64,000 nt of DNA from Salinimicrobium profundisediminis (GTDB lineage Bacteria > Bacteroidota > Bacteroidia > Flavobacteriales > Flavobacteriaceae): positions 186,001-250,000 of the forward strand of contig NZ_JAPJDA010000001.1 in assembly GCF_026241755.1 (NCBI RefSeq), given 5' to 3'. Shown here piece after piece: positions 7,524 to 16,515 of this stretch (its first letter is position 1; the number at the start of each line of letters is the position of its first letter). The notes beneath the pieces were generated by a model, which was not told the origin of the DNA, did no database searches, and saw nothing but the letters and a program-made list of their open reading frames with translations. Made by a program: the position numbers and the translations under genes.

Positions 7524-8717
7524 ATGAACAAAACAGCTTACATCGTAAAAGGATACCGAACTGCAGTGGGAAAAGCGCCGCGGGGGGTATTCCGATTTAA
7601 AAGGCCAGATGAATTAGCGGCAGAAACTATCCAGTTTATGATGGATAAGCTGCCCGAATTTGATAAAAAACGCATCGATGACGTGATCGTTGGTAATGCT
7701 ATGCCCGAAGCCGAACAGGGACTTAACGTAGGGCGTTTTATCTCCCTCATGGGGCTAAACACAGAAGACGTTCCCGGGATGACGGTGAACCGTTACTGCG
7801 CCTCAGGTCTCGAAACCATTGCTATTGCAACAGCCAAGATCCAGAGCGGAATGGCTAATTGTATTATTGCAGGTGGTGCAGAAAGCATGAGCTATATCCC
7901 AATGGGCGGTTATAAACCAGTTCCCGATTATAAACTGGCTAAAGCCGGAAAGGAAGATTATTACTGGGGAATGGGATTAACTGCGGAAGCAGTTGCTCAA
8001 AAATACAAGGTTTCAAGGGAAGACCAGGATGAGTTTGCATTCAACTCTCATCAAAAGGCTCTAAAAGCCCAAAAAGAAGACCGCTTCCAGGATCAGATCG
8101 TACCAATCACCGTAGATCAAACTTATGTGGATGAAAATGGTAAAAAACAAACGAAATCTTACACCGTCAATAAAGATGAAGGACCTAGAGCCGATACTTC
8201 AAAAGAAGTTTTAGGAAAACTAAGACCTGTTTTTGAAGAAGGTGGTAGTGTGACTGCAGGTAACTCTTCTCAAATGAGTGATGGTGCCGCTTTCGTCATG
8301 GTAATGAGCGAAGAAATGGTGAAAGAACTAAACCTGGAGCCGGTGGCAAGACTTGTTAGCTATTCGGCTGTTGGGGTTGAACCAAGGATCATGGGAATTG
8401 GACCCGTACATGCCATTCCTAAAGCAGTTAAACAAGCTGGGATTCAACTTAATGACCTTGAGCTGATCGAGCTTAACGAAGCTTTTGCATCTCAGTCTTT
8501 AGCAGTGATTAGAGAACTTGGACTTGATATGAACCGCATGAACCCTAACGGAGGCGCTATTTCGATGGGTCACCCGTTGGGATGTACAGGAGCCAAACTA
8601 TCAGTGCAGTTGTTCGATGAAATGCGCAAACGTGACCTGAAGAATAAATACGGAATGGTAACCATGTGCGTAGGTACAGGACAGGGAGCCGCAGGAGTTT
8701 TTGAATTTCTGTCGTAA
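7524..8717 (+). CDS. fadA: Acetyl-CoA C-acyltransferase (3-ketoacyl-CoA thiolase)
   Basis: This 397-residue thiolase catalyses the CoA-dependent cleavage that ends each beta-oxidation cycle. The nucleophilic Cys is in VNRYCASGLETIA (near residue 92). The other signatures are NEAFASQ (about 322), NPNGGAISMGHPLGCTG with the catalytic His (about 343), and CVGTGQGAAG with the second Cys near the C-terminus. Length matches the family. It is the second fad gene in fadN-fadA-fadE order, separated from fadN by the S23 insertion and from fadE by a 103-bp spacer containing CTAG heptads. Confidence 0.96.
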   Translation: MNKTAYIVKGYRTAVGKAPRGVFRFKRPDELAAETIQFMMDKLPEFDKKRIDDVIVGNAMPEAEQGLNVGRFISLMGLNTEDVPGMTVNRYCASGLETIAIATAKIQSGMANCIIAGGAESMSYIPMGGYKPVPDYKLAKAGKEDYYWGMGLTAEAVAQKYKVSREDQDEFAFNSHQKALKAQKEDRFQDQIVPITVDQTYVDENGKKQTKSYTVNKDEGPRADTSKEVLGKLRPVFEEGGSVTAGNSSQMSDGAAFVMVMSEEMVKELNLEPVARLVSYSAVGVEPRIMGIGPVHAIPKAVKQAGIQLNDLELIELNEAFASQSLAVIRELGLDMNRMNPNGGAISMGHPLGCTGAKLSVQLFDEMRKRDLKNKYGMVTMCVGTGQGAAGVFEFLS

Positions 8718-8722
8718 AAAAA

Positions 8723-8812
8723 GAGACTAGAAACTAGAGTCTAGATACTAGACTTTTCAACTAAAATAAAAACCAGTCTAGACTCTAGGTTCTAGAAGTC
8801 TAGGTTCTAAAA
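8723..8812. repeat. CTAG heptad arrays forming a hairpin
   Basis: CTAG occurs at 8727, 8734, 8741 and 8748, exactly seven bases apart, and again at 8778, 8785, 8792 and 8800. CTAGAAACTAGAGTCTAGA (8727-8745) pairs with 8777-8795 with 18 of 19 matches and a loop of about 31 nt. The element fills most of the fadA-fadE spacer, has no ORF, and shares the seven-base period of the arrays around the S23 gene. Confidence 0.75.
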
Positions 8813-8820
8813 AAAACAAA

Positions 8821-10641
8821 ATGAGCACACAAACAGATAGCAACAAAAAAGACCTTCTTCGCGGAGGGCAGTTTCTGGTAAAGGAAACAAAAGCAGAGGA
8901 TATTTTTACTCCCGAAGATTTTTCGGATGAGCAAAAAATGATGCGCGAATCGGTACAGGAGTTCGTGAATCGGGAAGTAATGCCGAAGAGAGAAGAGTTC
9001 GAAAAGAAGAATTACGACCTCACAAAAGAGTTAATGGAAAAGGCCGGGGAAATGGGCTTTTTGGGAGTTTCAGTTCCTGAAGAGTACGACGGGCTGGGAA
9101 TGGGATTTGTAACTACCATGCTGGTAGTGGATTATATTTCAGGGGCTACGGGATCATTTTCGACTGCTTTTGGAGCCCATTCGGGGATTGGAACGCTTCC
9201 AATTACCCTCTATGGTAATGAGGAACAAAAGAAAAAATATCTTCCGAAGCTCGCTACTGGAGAATGGTTTGGGGCCTATGCATTGACCGAGCCGGGAGCT
9301 GGTAGTGATGCAAATTCAGGAAAGACAAAAGCAGTTCTTTCTGAAGACGGAAAGTATTACAGCATTACAGGTCAAAAAATGTGGATCTCCAATGCCGGGT
9401 TCTGCAATATGATGATCGTCTTCGCACGAATTGAAGATGACAAAAATATCACCGGATTTATCGTGGAATATGATCCTGAAAATCCAAATGGTATTTCTCT
9501 TGGGGAAGAGGAAAAGAAACTTGGTATCCACTCCTCCTCTACCCGTCAGGTATTCTTTAATGAGACAAAAGTGCCTGCAGAGAATATGCTTTCAGAAAGA
9601 GGAAACGGATTCAAAATTGCCATGAACGCCCTTAACGTGGGCCGTATCAAACTTGCAGGAGCCTGTCTTGACGCCCAGAGAAGATCTATTGATGCTTCAG
9701 TAAAATATGCAAATGACCGCGTGCAGTTTAAAACTCCAATCTCCCAGTTTGGTGCGATACAGTCTAAACTTGCAGAGATGGCAACTTCAGCTTACGCAGG
9801 GGAATCGGCTTCATATCGTGCTGCAAAAGATATTGAAGACAGGATTTCTATCCGTCAGGAAGAAGGAAATTCCCACCAGGAAGCCGAATTGAAAGGGGTT
9901 GAAGAATACGCTATTGAATGTTCTATTCTTAAAGTGGCAGCTTCAGAAGATCTTCAGAATTGTACCGATGAAGGTATCCAGATCTTTGGGGGAATGGGCT
10001 TCTCGGCCGATGCTCCTATGGAATCTGCCTGGAGAGATGCACGTATCACCCGTATTTATGAGGGTACAAACGAGATTAACCGAATGCTTTGCGTAGGGAT
10101 GCTCGTAAAGAAAGCTATGAAAGGCCATGTTGATCTTTTAGGGCCTGCTACCAAAGTTGGAGAAGAACTCACTGGAATTCCCTCTTTTGACAAACCTGAT
10201 TTTTCTGAACTTTTTGCTGAAGAGAAAGAAATGGTCAAAAAGTTGAAAAAGGTATTCCTGATGGTTGCCGGTAGTGCAGTTCAAAAATTTGGACCTCAGC
10301 TGGAAGATCACCAGCAGTTGTTATTGGCTTCTGCCGATATTTTAATAGAGATCTACATGGCTGAATCCACGATCTTGAGAACTGAAAAAAATGTGAACCG
10401 CTTTGGTGCCGATACTCAAAAAGAGCAAATTGCGATGGCAAAATTGTACCTGTACCACGCTGTTGACATTATTAATCAAAAAGCCAAAGAAGGAATTGTT
10501 TCTTTTGCTGAAGGTGATGAACAAAGAATGATGTTGATGGGACTAAAAAGATTTACAAAATATGAAAATCAGCCAAACGTCGTAGAATTGCGTAAGGTGA
10601 TTGCCGATAAAGTAATTGGAGAGAATAAATATCCTTTCTAA
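8821..10641 (+). CDS. fadE: Acyl-CoA dehydrogenase, FadE type with C-terminal extension
   Basis: This 606-residue FAD enzyme introduces the first double bond in fatty-acyl-CoA. The ACAD fold spans about residues 40-440. It includes the flavin/substrate motif AYALTEPGAGSDANSG (about 158-173) and the catalytic Glu in RIYEGTNEINRM near 420. The remaining 165 residues form a helical extension, as in B. subtilis FadE (about 594 aa). Together with fadN and fadA it completes a beta-oxidation cycle except for the acyl-CoA ligase and the electron-transfer flavoprotein, which are not in the window. A strong terminator follows, marking the operon end. Confidence 0.95.
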   Translation: MSTQTDSNKKDLLRGGQFLVKETKAEDIFTPEDFSDEQKMMRESVQEFVNREVMPKREEFEKKNYDLTKELMEKAGEMGFLGVSVPEEYDGLGMGFVTTMLVVDYISGATGSFSTAFGAHSGIGTLPITLYGNEEQKKKYLPKLATGEWFGAYALTEPGAGSDANSGKTKAVLSEDGKYYSITGQKMWISNAGFCNMMIVFARIEDDKNITGFIVEYDPENPNGISLGEEEKKLGIHSSSTRQVFFNETKVPAENMLSERGNGFKIAMNALNVGRIKLAGACLDAQRRSIDASVKYANDRVQFKTPISQFGAIQSKLAEMATSAYAGESASYRAAKDIEDRISIRQEEGNSHQEAELKGVEEYAIECSILKVAASEDLQNCTDEGIQIFGGMGFSADAPMESAWRDARITRIYEGTNEINRMLCVGMLVKKAMKGHVDLLGPATKVGEELTGIPSFDKPDFSELFAEEKEMVKKLKKVFLMVAGSAVQKFGPQLEDHQQLLLASADILIEIYMAESTILRTEKNVNRFGADTQKEQIAMAKLYLYHAVDIINQKAKEGIVSFAEGDEQRMMLMGLKRFTKYENQPNVVELRKVIADKVIGENKYPF

Positions 10642-10669
10642 ATTAATTCTGCATCAATTAAATCTGATC

Positions 10670-10696
10670 AAGGTCGCCAATGGCGGCCTTTTTCTT
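10670..10696 (+). terminator. Intrinsic terminator of the fad operon
   Basis: AAGGTCGCC (10670-10678) pairs with GGCGGCCTT (10682-10690) around a 3-nt loop and is followed by T5-C-T4, 29 bp after the fadE stop. Confidence 0.85.
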
Positions 10697-10764
10697 TTGT
10701 TATTTCTTTAACAGGTTATTTCCTCTTCATTTTATAGCTTGAAAAGAAAGGAAAGACAAATCCT

Positions 10765-11832
10765 ATGGGAGACACAACAAGGAATATTCTCATCTTTTTA
10801 GTCGCTTTACTGGTTCTCTATTTCCTGGTTCACTTTCTACTGAAGAAACTTGGAAAAGACCCTGCTAATATTCTACCTCACAATATTGCAAGTCGCCTGA
10901 AGGTTCCCATAATTGTTCTCTTTCTTGCAGTTGCAATTCAGGCAGGGCTCATAAACAGGGAAATTATAACAGATGAAAACCAGATAGATTTATTCCAGCA
11001 AATAAGGTCTATCCTGCTTATTTTCAGTTTCACCTGGTTTATTGTAGTTGCTATAAGAATTGCCAAAAATCAATTTTTAAAACAATTTGATGTCAATACG
11101 GCCAATAATCTTCGTGCCCGTAAATTTTACACCCAATTCAACATAATAGAAAGGATAGCCATCTTTGTTGTTGTTCTTTTTGCCCTTGGTATAGCTCTCC
11201 TCACTTTTGATGGGGTAGAGGAAATTGGGGTAAGTATTCTAACTTCTGCGGGGATTGCAGGTATAGTGCTGGGGCTTTCTGCACAAAAAGTGTTTGGAAC
11301 CATATTCGCCGGAATTCAAATAGCCATAGCTCAACCTATACGTATTGATGATGTTGTTATCGTGGAAGGGGAATGGGGGCGTATTGAGGAAATTAAACTC
11401 ACTTATGTAGTTGTACAAATTTGGGACAAACGCCGGCTGGTACTGCCTACCACCTACTTCATTGAAAAACCCTTTCAAAACTGGACCCGTAATTCATCGG
11501 ACATTCTGGGGACTGTCTATATTTATACCGACTTTGATCTTCCTATTGATAAGTTAAGAGAGGAACAGACACGGCTTTTAAATGCAACCGAGCTTTGGGA
11601 TCGAAAAGTTGATGTGATCCAGGTGACAGATCTTACTGAAAAAACCATGGAACTAAGGGCATTAATGAGTGCAAAAGATGCTCCTACCGCCTGGGACCTA
11701 CGGGTGTATGCCAGGGAAAATCTCCTGAAGTTTATTCAGGAAAACTTCCCCGACAGTCTGCCGCGTACACGTCTTGAAGTTAAAGAAGAGCGTCCTCGTC
11801 AAGAAGGGCCTTCAAATTTGCCTCAGAAGTAA
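10765..11832 (+). CDS. MscS-family mechanosensitive channel
   Basis: This 355-residue membrane protein has about four N-terminal transmembrane segments (about 8-25, 45-62, 80-100, 125-145). The MscS pore helix and beta domain follow: GIAGIVLGLSAQKVFGTIFA (near 165-185) and PIRIDDVVIVEGEWGRIEEI (about 192-210). The family releases osmolytes during hypo-osmotic shock. Its 3' end overlaps the convergent GH15 gene by 53 bp. No terminator fits between the two genes, so converging transcripts must overlap. Confidence 0.92.
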   Translation: MGDTTRNILIFLVALLVLYFLVHFLLKKLGKDPANILPHNIASRLKVPIIVLFLAVAIQAGLINREIITDENQIDLFQQIRSILLIFSFTWFIVVAIRIAKNQFLKQFDVNTANNLRARKFYTQFNIIERIAIFVVVLFALGIALLTFDGVEEIGVSILTSAGIAGIVLGLSAQKVFGTIFAGIQIAIAQPIRIDDVVIVEGEWGRIEEIKLTYVVVQIWDKRRLVLPTTYFIEKPFQNWTRNSSDILGTVYIYTDFDLPIDKLREEQTRLLNATELWDRKVDVIQVTDLTEKTMELRALMSAKDAPTAWDLRVYARENLLKFIQENFPDSLPRTRLEVKEERPRQEGPSNLPQK

Positions 11833-13597
11833 TATTCTGAGAAAAATTCATTGCCGTCTCAATCAACGCCAGGTGTGAATATGCCTGCGGAAAATTACCT
11901 AAAAGACGCTTGGTTTTAAAATCAAGGTCTTCACTAAACAACCCAAGGTGGTTACTGTAAGAAAGCAATTGATCAAACATTTTCATTGCCTTTTCCTTTT
12001 CTCCAATTTTGTAAAGGCTGTTTATAAACCAGAAAGTACAAATAGTAAAAGACGATGATGGGGTTCCAAAATCATCTTTGTTCTTGTACCTGAATAAAAG
12101 TCCGTTATAGCTGAGTTCTCTTTCAGTCGCTTTTACTGTGCTTATATAGCGTGGATCTTTAGCTTTTATAAATCCGTAGTTCTCCATTAACAAGGTAGAA
12201 GCATCTAAGTCTTTAGAACCATAAGATTGGGTGTAAGCCTGTACCTCCTCGTTCCATCCCCGGTGATAAATATCATCATAGATCTCCTGTCTCAGGTCTT
12301 TCCACTTTTGGTCATTAATCCCATTCCTAAGGATTTCCCCGATTTTTACTGCCCTGTCTACTGCTACCCAACACAGCAATTTAGAAAAGGTAAAATGTCG
12401 CTCTTCTGTTCTAAACTCCCATATTCCTTTATCGGGCTGTTTCCAGTGTTCCTCAACAATTCGTACAATCCCTCTAACAATCGTCCACAGTTCTTCACTG
12501 TTCCCAAGACTGGTTTCAAACCTTAAGAACTGCTGGTAGATCACCTCCATTAGAATACCATAAATATCATTCTGCTTCTGAATGTAGGCTGCATTCCCAA
12601 TCCTAACAGGCTTTGATCCTTCATAGCCTTCAAGATGAGTAAGAATATGTTCGGTCAATTCTTTTTCCCCGTTAATCCCATACATTATTTGCAGCTTCTC
12701 ATTTTTATTAGGAATAAGGTCGATGATAAACTGAAGGAAACTTTCTGCCGATTCCCGGTGGCCCAGGCTTGTCATAACCTTTATAACCATAGAGGCATCA
12801 CGAATCCAGCAGAAACGGTAATCCCAGTTACGCACTTCCCCGATAGTTTCAGGCAAAGAAGTTGTCACAGCGGCAAGCACTGCCCCGGTTTTTTGATAGC
12901 TCATAGCCTTTAAGACAAGAGCACTGCGATTTACAGCTTCGTCGTAGAATGGAAATTTGGTGGTAGATTCGCTCCAGTTCATCCAGTACGTCTTGGTGCG
13001 CTGGAATTTCAAATAGGCTCTTTCCAGATTCTGTTCCCTCAGTTTTTCATGATATCCCAGTAAGAAATATGCATTATCTTCAAGAGTGATTTCCTCCCCA
13101 TTCAACACCCTGTCAAGATCAAGGCTGGTGTAGAGATAGAGGGAGTCATAGGTCCCTTTTTTGGTAAAGCTCTTCAGGTAGTACCGGTGATTTTCAGTAA
13201 AGGTTTCCTCACGGGCATAATCAAGGCGGGGCTGATAATTGACCTTAATCTTCGGTTTCCCTTTTTGAAGGTGAATATATCTCACAACATCGGGTGGCGT
13301 ATAAAAAGTTCCATCCTCCTCGCGGTATCGGGGCATAAAATCAATTACCTGGAAAGCTGCTGCTTCCGAAGTAAAAGTGGTACATAAAATATTTGTTTTC
13401 CGAAGGTACTTTTGAGTTACAGTATATTCGGGCGATACTTCAAAAGAGAAATGACCGCCTTTATTCTTGTCGAGCAATTTTGCAAAAACCGAAGCCGAAT
13501 TAAAGTTGGGCAAACAACACCATTCCAGCGAGCCCGATTTCGATATTAATGCGGCACTTTTACAATTGCCTATCAATCCATAATCCAGTGTATTCAT
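11780..13597 (-). CDS. Glycoside hydrolase family 15 protein (glucoamylase/trehalase-like)
   Basis: This 605-residue protein begins with the GH15 N-terminal signature YGLIGNCKSAALISKSGSLEW and the CLPNFNSASVFAKLLD block. The (alpha/alpha)6 barrel carries VRNWDYRFCWIRDASM (about 258-273), a family fingerprint. No signal peptide is seen, so it is probably cytoplasmic. Related GH15 enzymes act as trehalases in actinobacteria. Head-to-head arrangement with the trehalose-6-phosphate synthase/phosphatase gene (95-bp spacer) supports a role in trehalose turnover, but glucoamylase activity cannot be excluded. Confidence 0.9.
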   Translation of the reverse strand: MNTLDYGLIGNCKSAALISKSGSLEWCCLPNFNSASVFAKLLDKNKGGHFSFEVSPEYTVTQKYLRKTNILCTTFTSEAAAFQVIDFMPRYREEDGTFYTPPDVVRYIHLQKGKPKIKVNYQPRLDYAREETFTENHRYYLKSFTKKGTYDSLYLYTSLDLDRVLNGEEITLEDNAYFLLGYHEKLREQNLERAYLKFQRTKTYWMNWSESTTKFPFYDEAVNRSALVLKAMSYQKTGAVLAAVTTSLPETIGEVRNWDYRFCWIRDASMVIKVMTSLGHRESAESFLQFIIDLIPNKNEKLQIMYGINGEKELTEHILTHLEGYEGSKPVRIGNAAYIQKQNDIYGILMEVIYQQFLRFETSLGNSEELWTIVRGIVRIVEEHWKQPDKGIWEFRTEERHFTFSKLLCWVAVDRAVKIGEILRNGINDQKWKDLRQEIYDDIYHRGWNEEVQAYTQSYGSKDLDASTLLMENYGFIKAKDPRYISTVKATERELSYNGLLFRYKNKDDFGTPSSSFTICTFWFINSLYKIGEKEKAMKMFDQLLSYSNHLGLFSEDLDFKTKRLLGNFPQAYSHLALIETAMNFSQNITSEANLKALLDEDALL

Positions 13598-13692
13598 TTA
13601 GTCTTAAAGTTCTTTTAAAAAGGTAGGGCACTTATTTTAAATTTCGGAAATTTAAGCAAAATGAATAAGATAGAACCCGCTTAAAATTTACT

Positions 13693-15909
13693 ATGGGCAA
13701 AACAATAATTATCTCTAATCGCCTACCCTTACAAATAAATATTACCGAAGATGAAAAATTAGAAGTTACACCCAGCGTTGGTGGGCTTGCAACGGGACTT
13801 AAGAGTTTTCACCAGGAGGGAGACAGTATATGGATTGGATGGACCGGACTGGCTGCGGAAGATATTTCGGAAGGTTTGGAAGAGGAAGTGAAATCTGAAG
13901 CCAGGAAACAAGCCTGTGTACCTGTTTCTTTGACTACCGAAGAAATTGAAAAATTTTACTACGGCTTTAGCAACCGCACAATATGGCCTCTGTTCCATTA
14001 CTTTATGGAATACACAGAGTTTCAGCCCGACCACTGGGAGGCCTACAAACAAGTGAATGAAAAATATGCCGAAGCTGTTGTTGAGCACCTCGATGATGAT
14101 GATGTAGTGTGGGTGCATGACTACCAGCTCCTGTTACTGCCCGAGTACATCAGGAAAAAGAACCCGAAGGTTACCATAGGATTCTTTAATCATATCCCCT
14201 TTCCTTCTTCTGAAGTATTTCGCACCCTGCCGTGGAGGGAAGAAGTATTAAAAGGTATGCTGGGAGCCGATCTTATTGGCTTTCACACCTACGACTATGA
14301 AAGGCATTTTCTGCGTTCTGTAAACCGTATACTTAGGTATGACATCAACTTTAATAGTGTAAATATTGGAAGCCGCATCGTACGGTCTGATTCATTTCCT
14401 ATGGGAATTGATTATAAGAAGTTCCGCACCGCAGCAAAAGAACATTTTAATCAGCCGCGAAGTGAGAATTCAGATATTCAGAAAAAGCTGGACTACCACA
14501 AATACGTGACCCGCAACACAAAGCTTATACTTTCTATAGACCGGTTGGATTATACCAAGGGTATAGCCAACAGGATAAGAGCCTTTGGTTATTTTCTTGA
14601 AAAGTATCCGGAATATCAGGAAAAGGTTAGACTTATCATGCTGGCGGTACCTTCACGGACCAATGTACCGCAATACCAGCTTTTAAAGAGGGAAATTGAC
14701 GAACTGGTAGGCCGCATCAATGGAAAATTTGCTACTATCAACTGGACACCTATATGGTACTTTTACCGTTCTATGCCCTTTGAAAATCTTATAGATCTTT
14801 ATACATCCAGTGATGTTGCGCTTATTACCCCAACCCGTGACGGGATGAACCTGGTGGCAAAAGAATATATCGCCACAAGAACAGACCAAACCGGAGTTCT
14901 AATTTTAAGTGAAATGGCGGGGGCAGCGCATGAACTCAATGAGGCACTTATCATCAACCCGAATAATTTTGAACAGATTGTAGATACCATTAAAATGGCT
15001 CTCGAAATGCCCGAAGAAGAGCAGGTGCGCCGCAACAAGATCCTTCAGAAGAGACTTAAGAGATATAACGTAGAAAAATGGGCCAAAGATTTTATGAAAA
15101 GCCTGAAAGAAACAAGAAGTTCCAGAAAAGCTTTTAAGGCAATACAGCTTTCAGAGAATGTAAAAAAAGACCTTTTTGACAAGTATAGTGCAGCCCAGCG
15201 CCGCATTTTGTTCCTAGATTATGACGGAACTCTTCGGAAATTTGTCGATAAACCCGAAGAAGCCATGCCCGACCCTGAGCTGCTCGAGTTGATTACCCGC
15301 CTTGGAGAACAAAAAAACACACGCGTAGTTCTTATAAGCGGAAGAGATAAAGAAACCCTGGGAACCTGGTGGAAAAATGTTCCTATAGAATTAATTTCTG
15401 AACACGGGGTATGGAACCGGCCGGTAAACGAGAAGTGGCAACTCACCGAGAACCTCAACAATAACTGGATGGCCTCGGTAAGACCGGTGCTGGAAACTTA
15501 TGTAGACCGCACCCCCGGAACTTTTATCGAAGAGAAAAACTTCTCTCTTGCCTGGCATTACAGAAAAGCTAACCCCGAACTGGGCGAAGTTAGAGCCAAT
15601 GAACTATCTGCCGTTCTTAAAGACATGATTGCAAATCATGGTCTTACCGTACTACAGGGGAATAAAGTACTTGAAATAAAGAACAGCGGTGTCAATAAAG
15701 GCAAGGCAGCCAACAAGCTACTGGTAGAAAAATACGATTTCATATTTGCCATTGGAGATGACTGGACAGACGAATATTTATTCACCGAACTCCCCGATCA
15801 AACAGTAAGCGTGAAAGTAGGACGAAACAAAACTGAAGCCAAATACTACATTGAAGATGTAGATGAAGTACGGGAACTCCTGGAGCAGTTTGTGAGCCTA
15901 ACACATTAA
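13693..15909 (+). CDS. otsA-otsB: Fused trehalose-6-phosphate synthase/phosphatase
   Basis: This 738-residue fusion carries GT20 trehalose-6-phosphate synthase (about 1-470) and HAD-type trehalose-6-phosphate phosphatase (about 495-735). GT20 hallmarks are NRLP near the start, GGLATGLKSF, WVHDYQLLLLP (about 138), DRLDYTKG (about 282) and DGMNLVAKEY (about 395). The phosphatase domain has the nucleophile motif LFLDYDGT (about 512) and GDDWTDEYLF near 690. One protein thus converts UDP- or ADP-glucose plus glucose-6-phosphate to trehalose. The product is a compatible solute, consistent with the nearby MscS channel and stress genes. Confidence 0.96.
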   Translation: MGKTIIISNRLPLQINITEDEKLEVTPSVGGLATGLKSFHQEGDSIWIGWTGLAAEDISEGLEEEVKSEARKQACVPVSLTTEEIEKFYYGFSNRTIWPLFHYFMEYTEFQPDHWEAYKQVNEKYAEAVVEHLDDDDVVWVHDYQLLLLPEYIRKKNPKVTIGFFNHIPFPSSEVFRTLPWREEVLKGMLGADLIGFHTYDYERHFLRSVNRILRYDINFNSVNIGSRIVRSDSFPMGIDYKKFRTAAKEHFNQPRSENSDIQKKLDYHKYVTRNTKLILSIDRLDYTKGIANRIRAFGYFLEKYPEYQEKVRLIMLAVPSRTNVPQYQLLKREIDELVGRINGKFATINWTPIWYFYRSMPFENLIDLYTSSDVALITPTRDGMNLVAKEYIATRTDQTGVLILSEMAGAAHELNEALIINPNNFEQIVDTIKMALEMPEEEQVRRNKILQKRLKRYNVEKWAKDFMKSLKETRSSRKAFKAIQLSENVKKDLFDKYSAAQRRILFLDYDGTLRKFVDKPEEAMPDPELLELITRLGEQKNTRVVLISGRDKETLGTWWKNVPIELISEHGVWNRPVNEKWQLTENLNNNWMASVRPVLETYVDRTPGTFIEEKNFSLAWHYRKANPELGEVRANELSAVLKDMIANHGLTVLQGNKVLEIKNSGVNKGKAANKLLVEKYDFIFAIGDDWTDEYLFTELPDQTVSVKVGRNKTEAKYYIEDVDEVRELLEQFVSLTH

Positions 15910-16053
15910 AAAGCTCACTTTTTTTGTTAATAATGAGCAAAAATTGTTACTTAATTTAAATCAACCTTAACTGAACGATTTACTGCAAATCACCTTTATA
16001 GACTATCTTAGTAGTTGGATATAACACCATTATCAATTTAGAAAAAACTCAAC

Positions 16054-16320
16054 ATGAAAACAGGAAAAATTTTAGCAGGCATACTATCAGGAGCCGCAGT
16101 TGGTGCCATAGCAGCTTTATTATTTGCACCAAAAAAAGGATCTGAAACCCGTAAAGATATTGCTGACAGAGGTAACGAATATCTTTATGGAGCAAAAAGC
16201 AAATACAACGATCTCAGCGATAATCTTTCCCACAGGTATGATTCTGTAAAATCAAAATTAAAAGGAAAGCAGGAAAAGCTTGAGGCAGAAATGAATGGAG
16301 ACGACAAGATCATCTACTAA
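16054..16320 (+). CDS. YtxH-domain protein
   Basis: This 88-residue protein has one N-terminal hydrophobic segment (about 5-26, GKILAGILSGAAVGAIAALL) followed by the YtxH signature FAPKKGSETRKDI and a highly charged, coiled-coil-prone tail. YtxH proteins are small membrane-anchored general-stress proteins. The molecular role is not established. Confidence 0.88.
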   Translation: MKTGKILAGILSGAAVGAIAALLFAPKKGSETRKDIADRGNEYLYGAKSKYNDLSDNLSHRYDSVKSKLKGKQEKLEAEMNGDDKIIY

Positions 16321-16446
16321 GTTTTTCTTAGCACCACTAAGAGGTTGCTTTAAATGCTATAAAAAGTTTGTCTAAAATTGTAGACCTATCCCTATAGGTC
16401 TGTTTATCAGAAAAGGGATACAAACCAGGTTTAGATCAACGAAAAT

Positions 16447-16473
16447 GGGGCTTTAAAACAGCCTCTTTTTTTT
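16447..16473 (+). terminator. Terminator-like hairpin downstream of ytxH
   Basis: GGGGCT (16447-16452) pairs with AGCCTC (16460-16465), with one G-T wobble, followed by eight Ts. It probably ends the ytxH transcript. The preceding spacer also has a small AGACCTAT/ATAGGTCT hairpin. Confidence 0.6.
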
Positions 16474-16515
16474 GCGCTATTTTCACTATTTTGCCTTTTA
16501 GAAATTTAAAAAATT

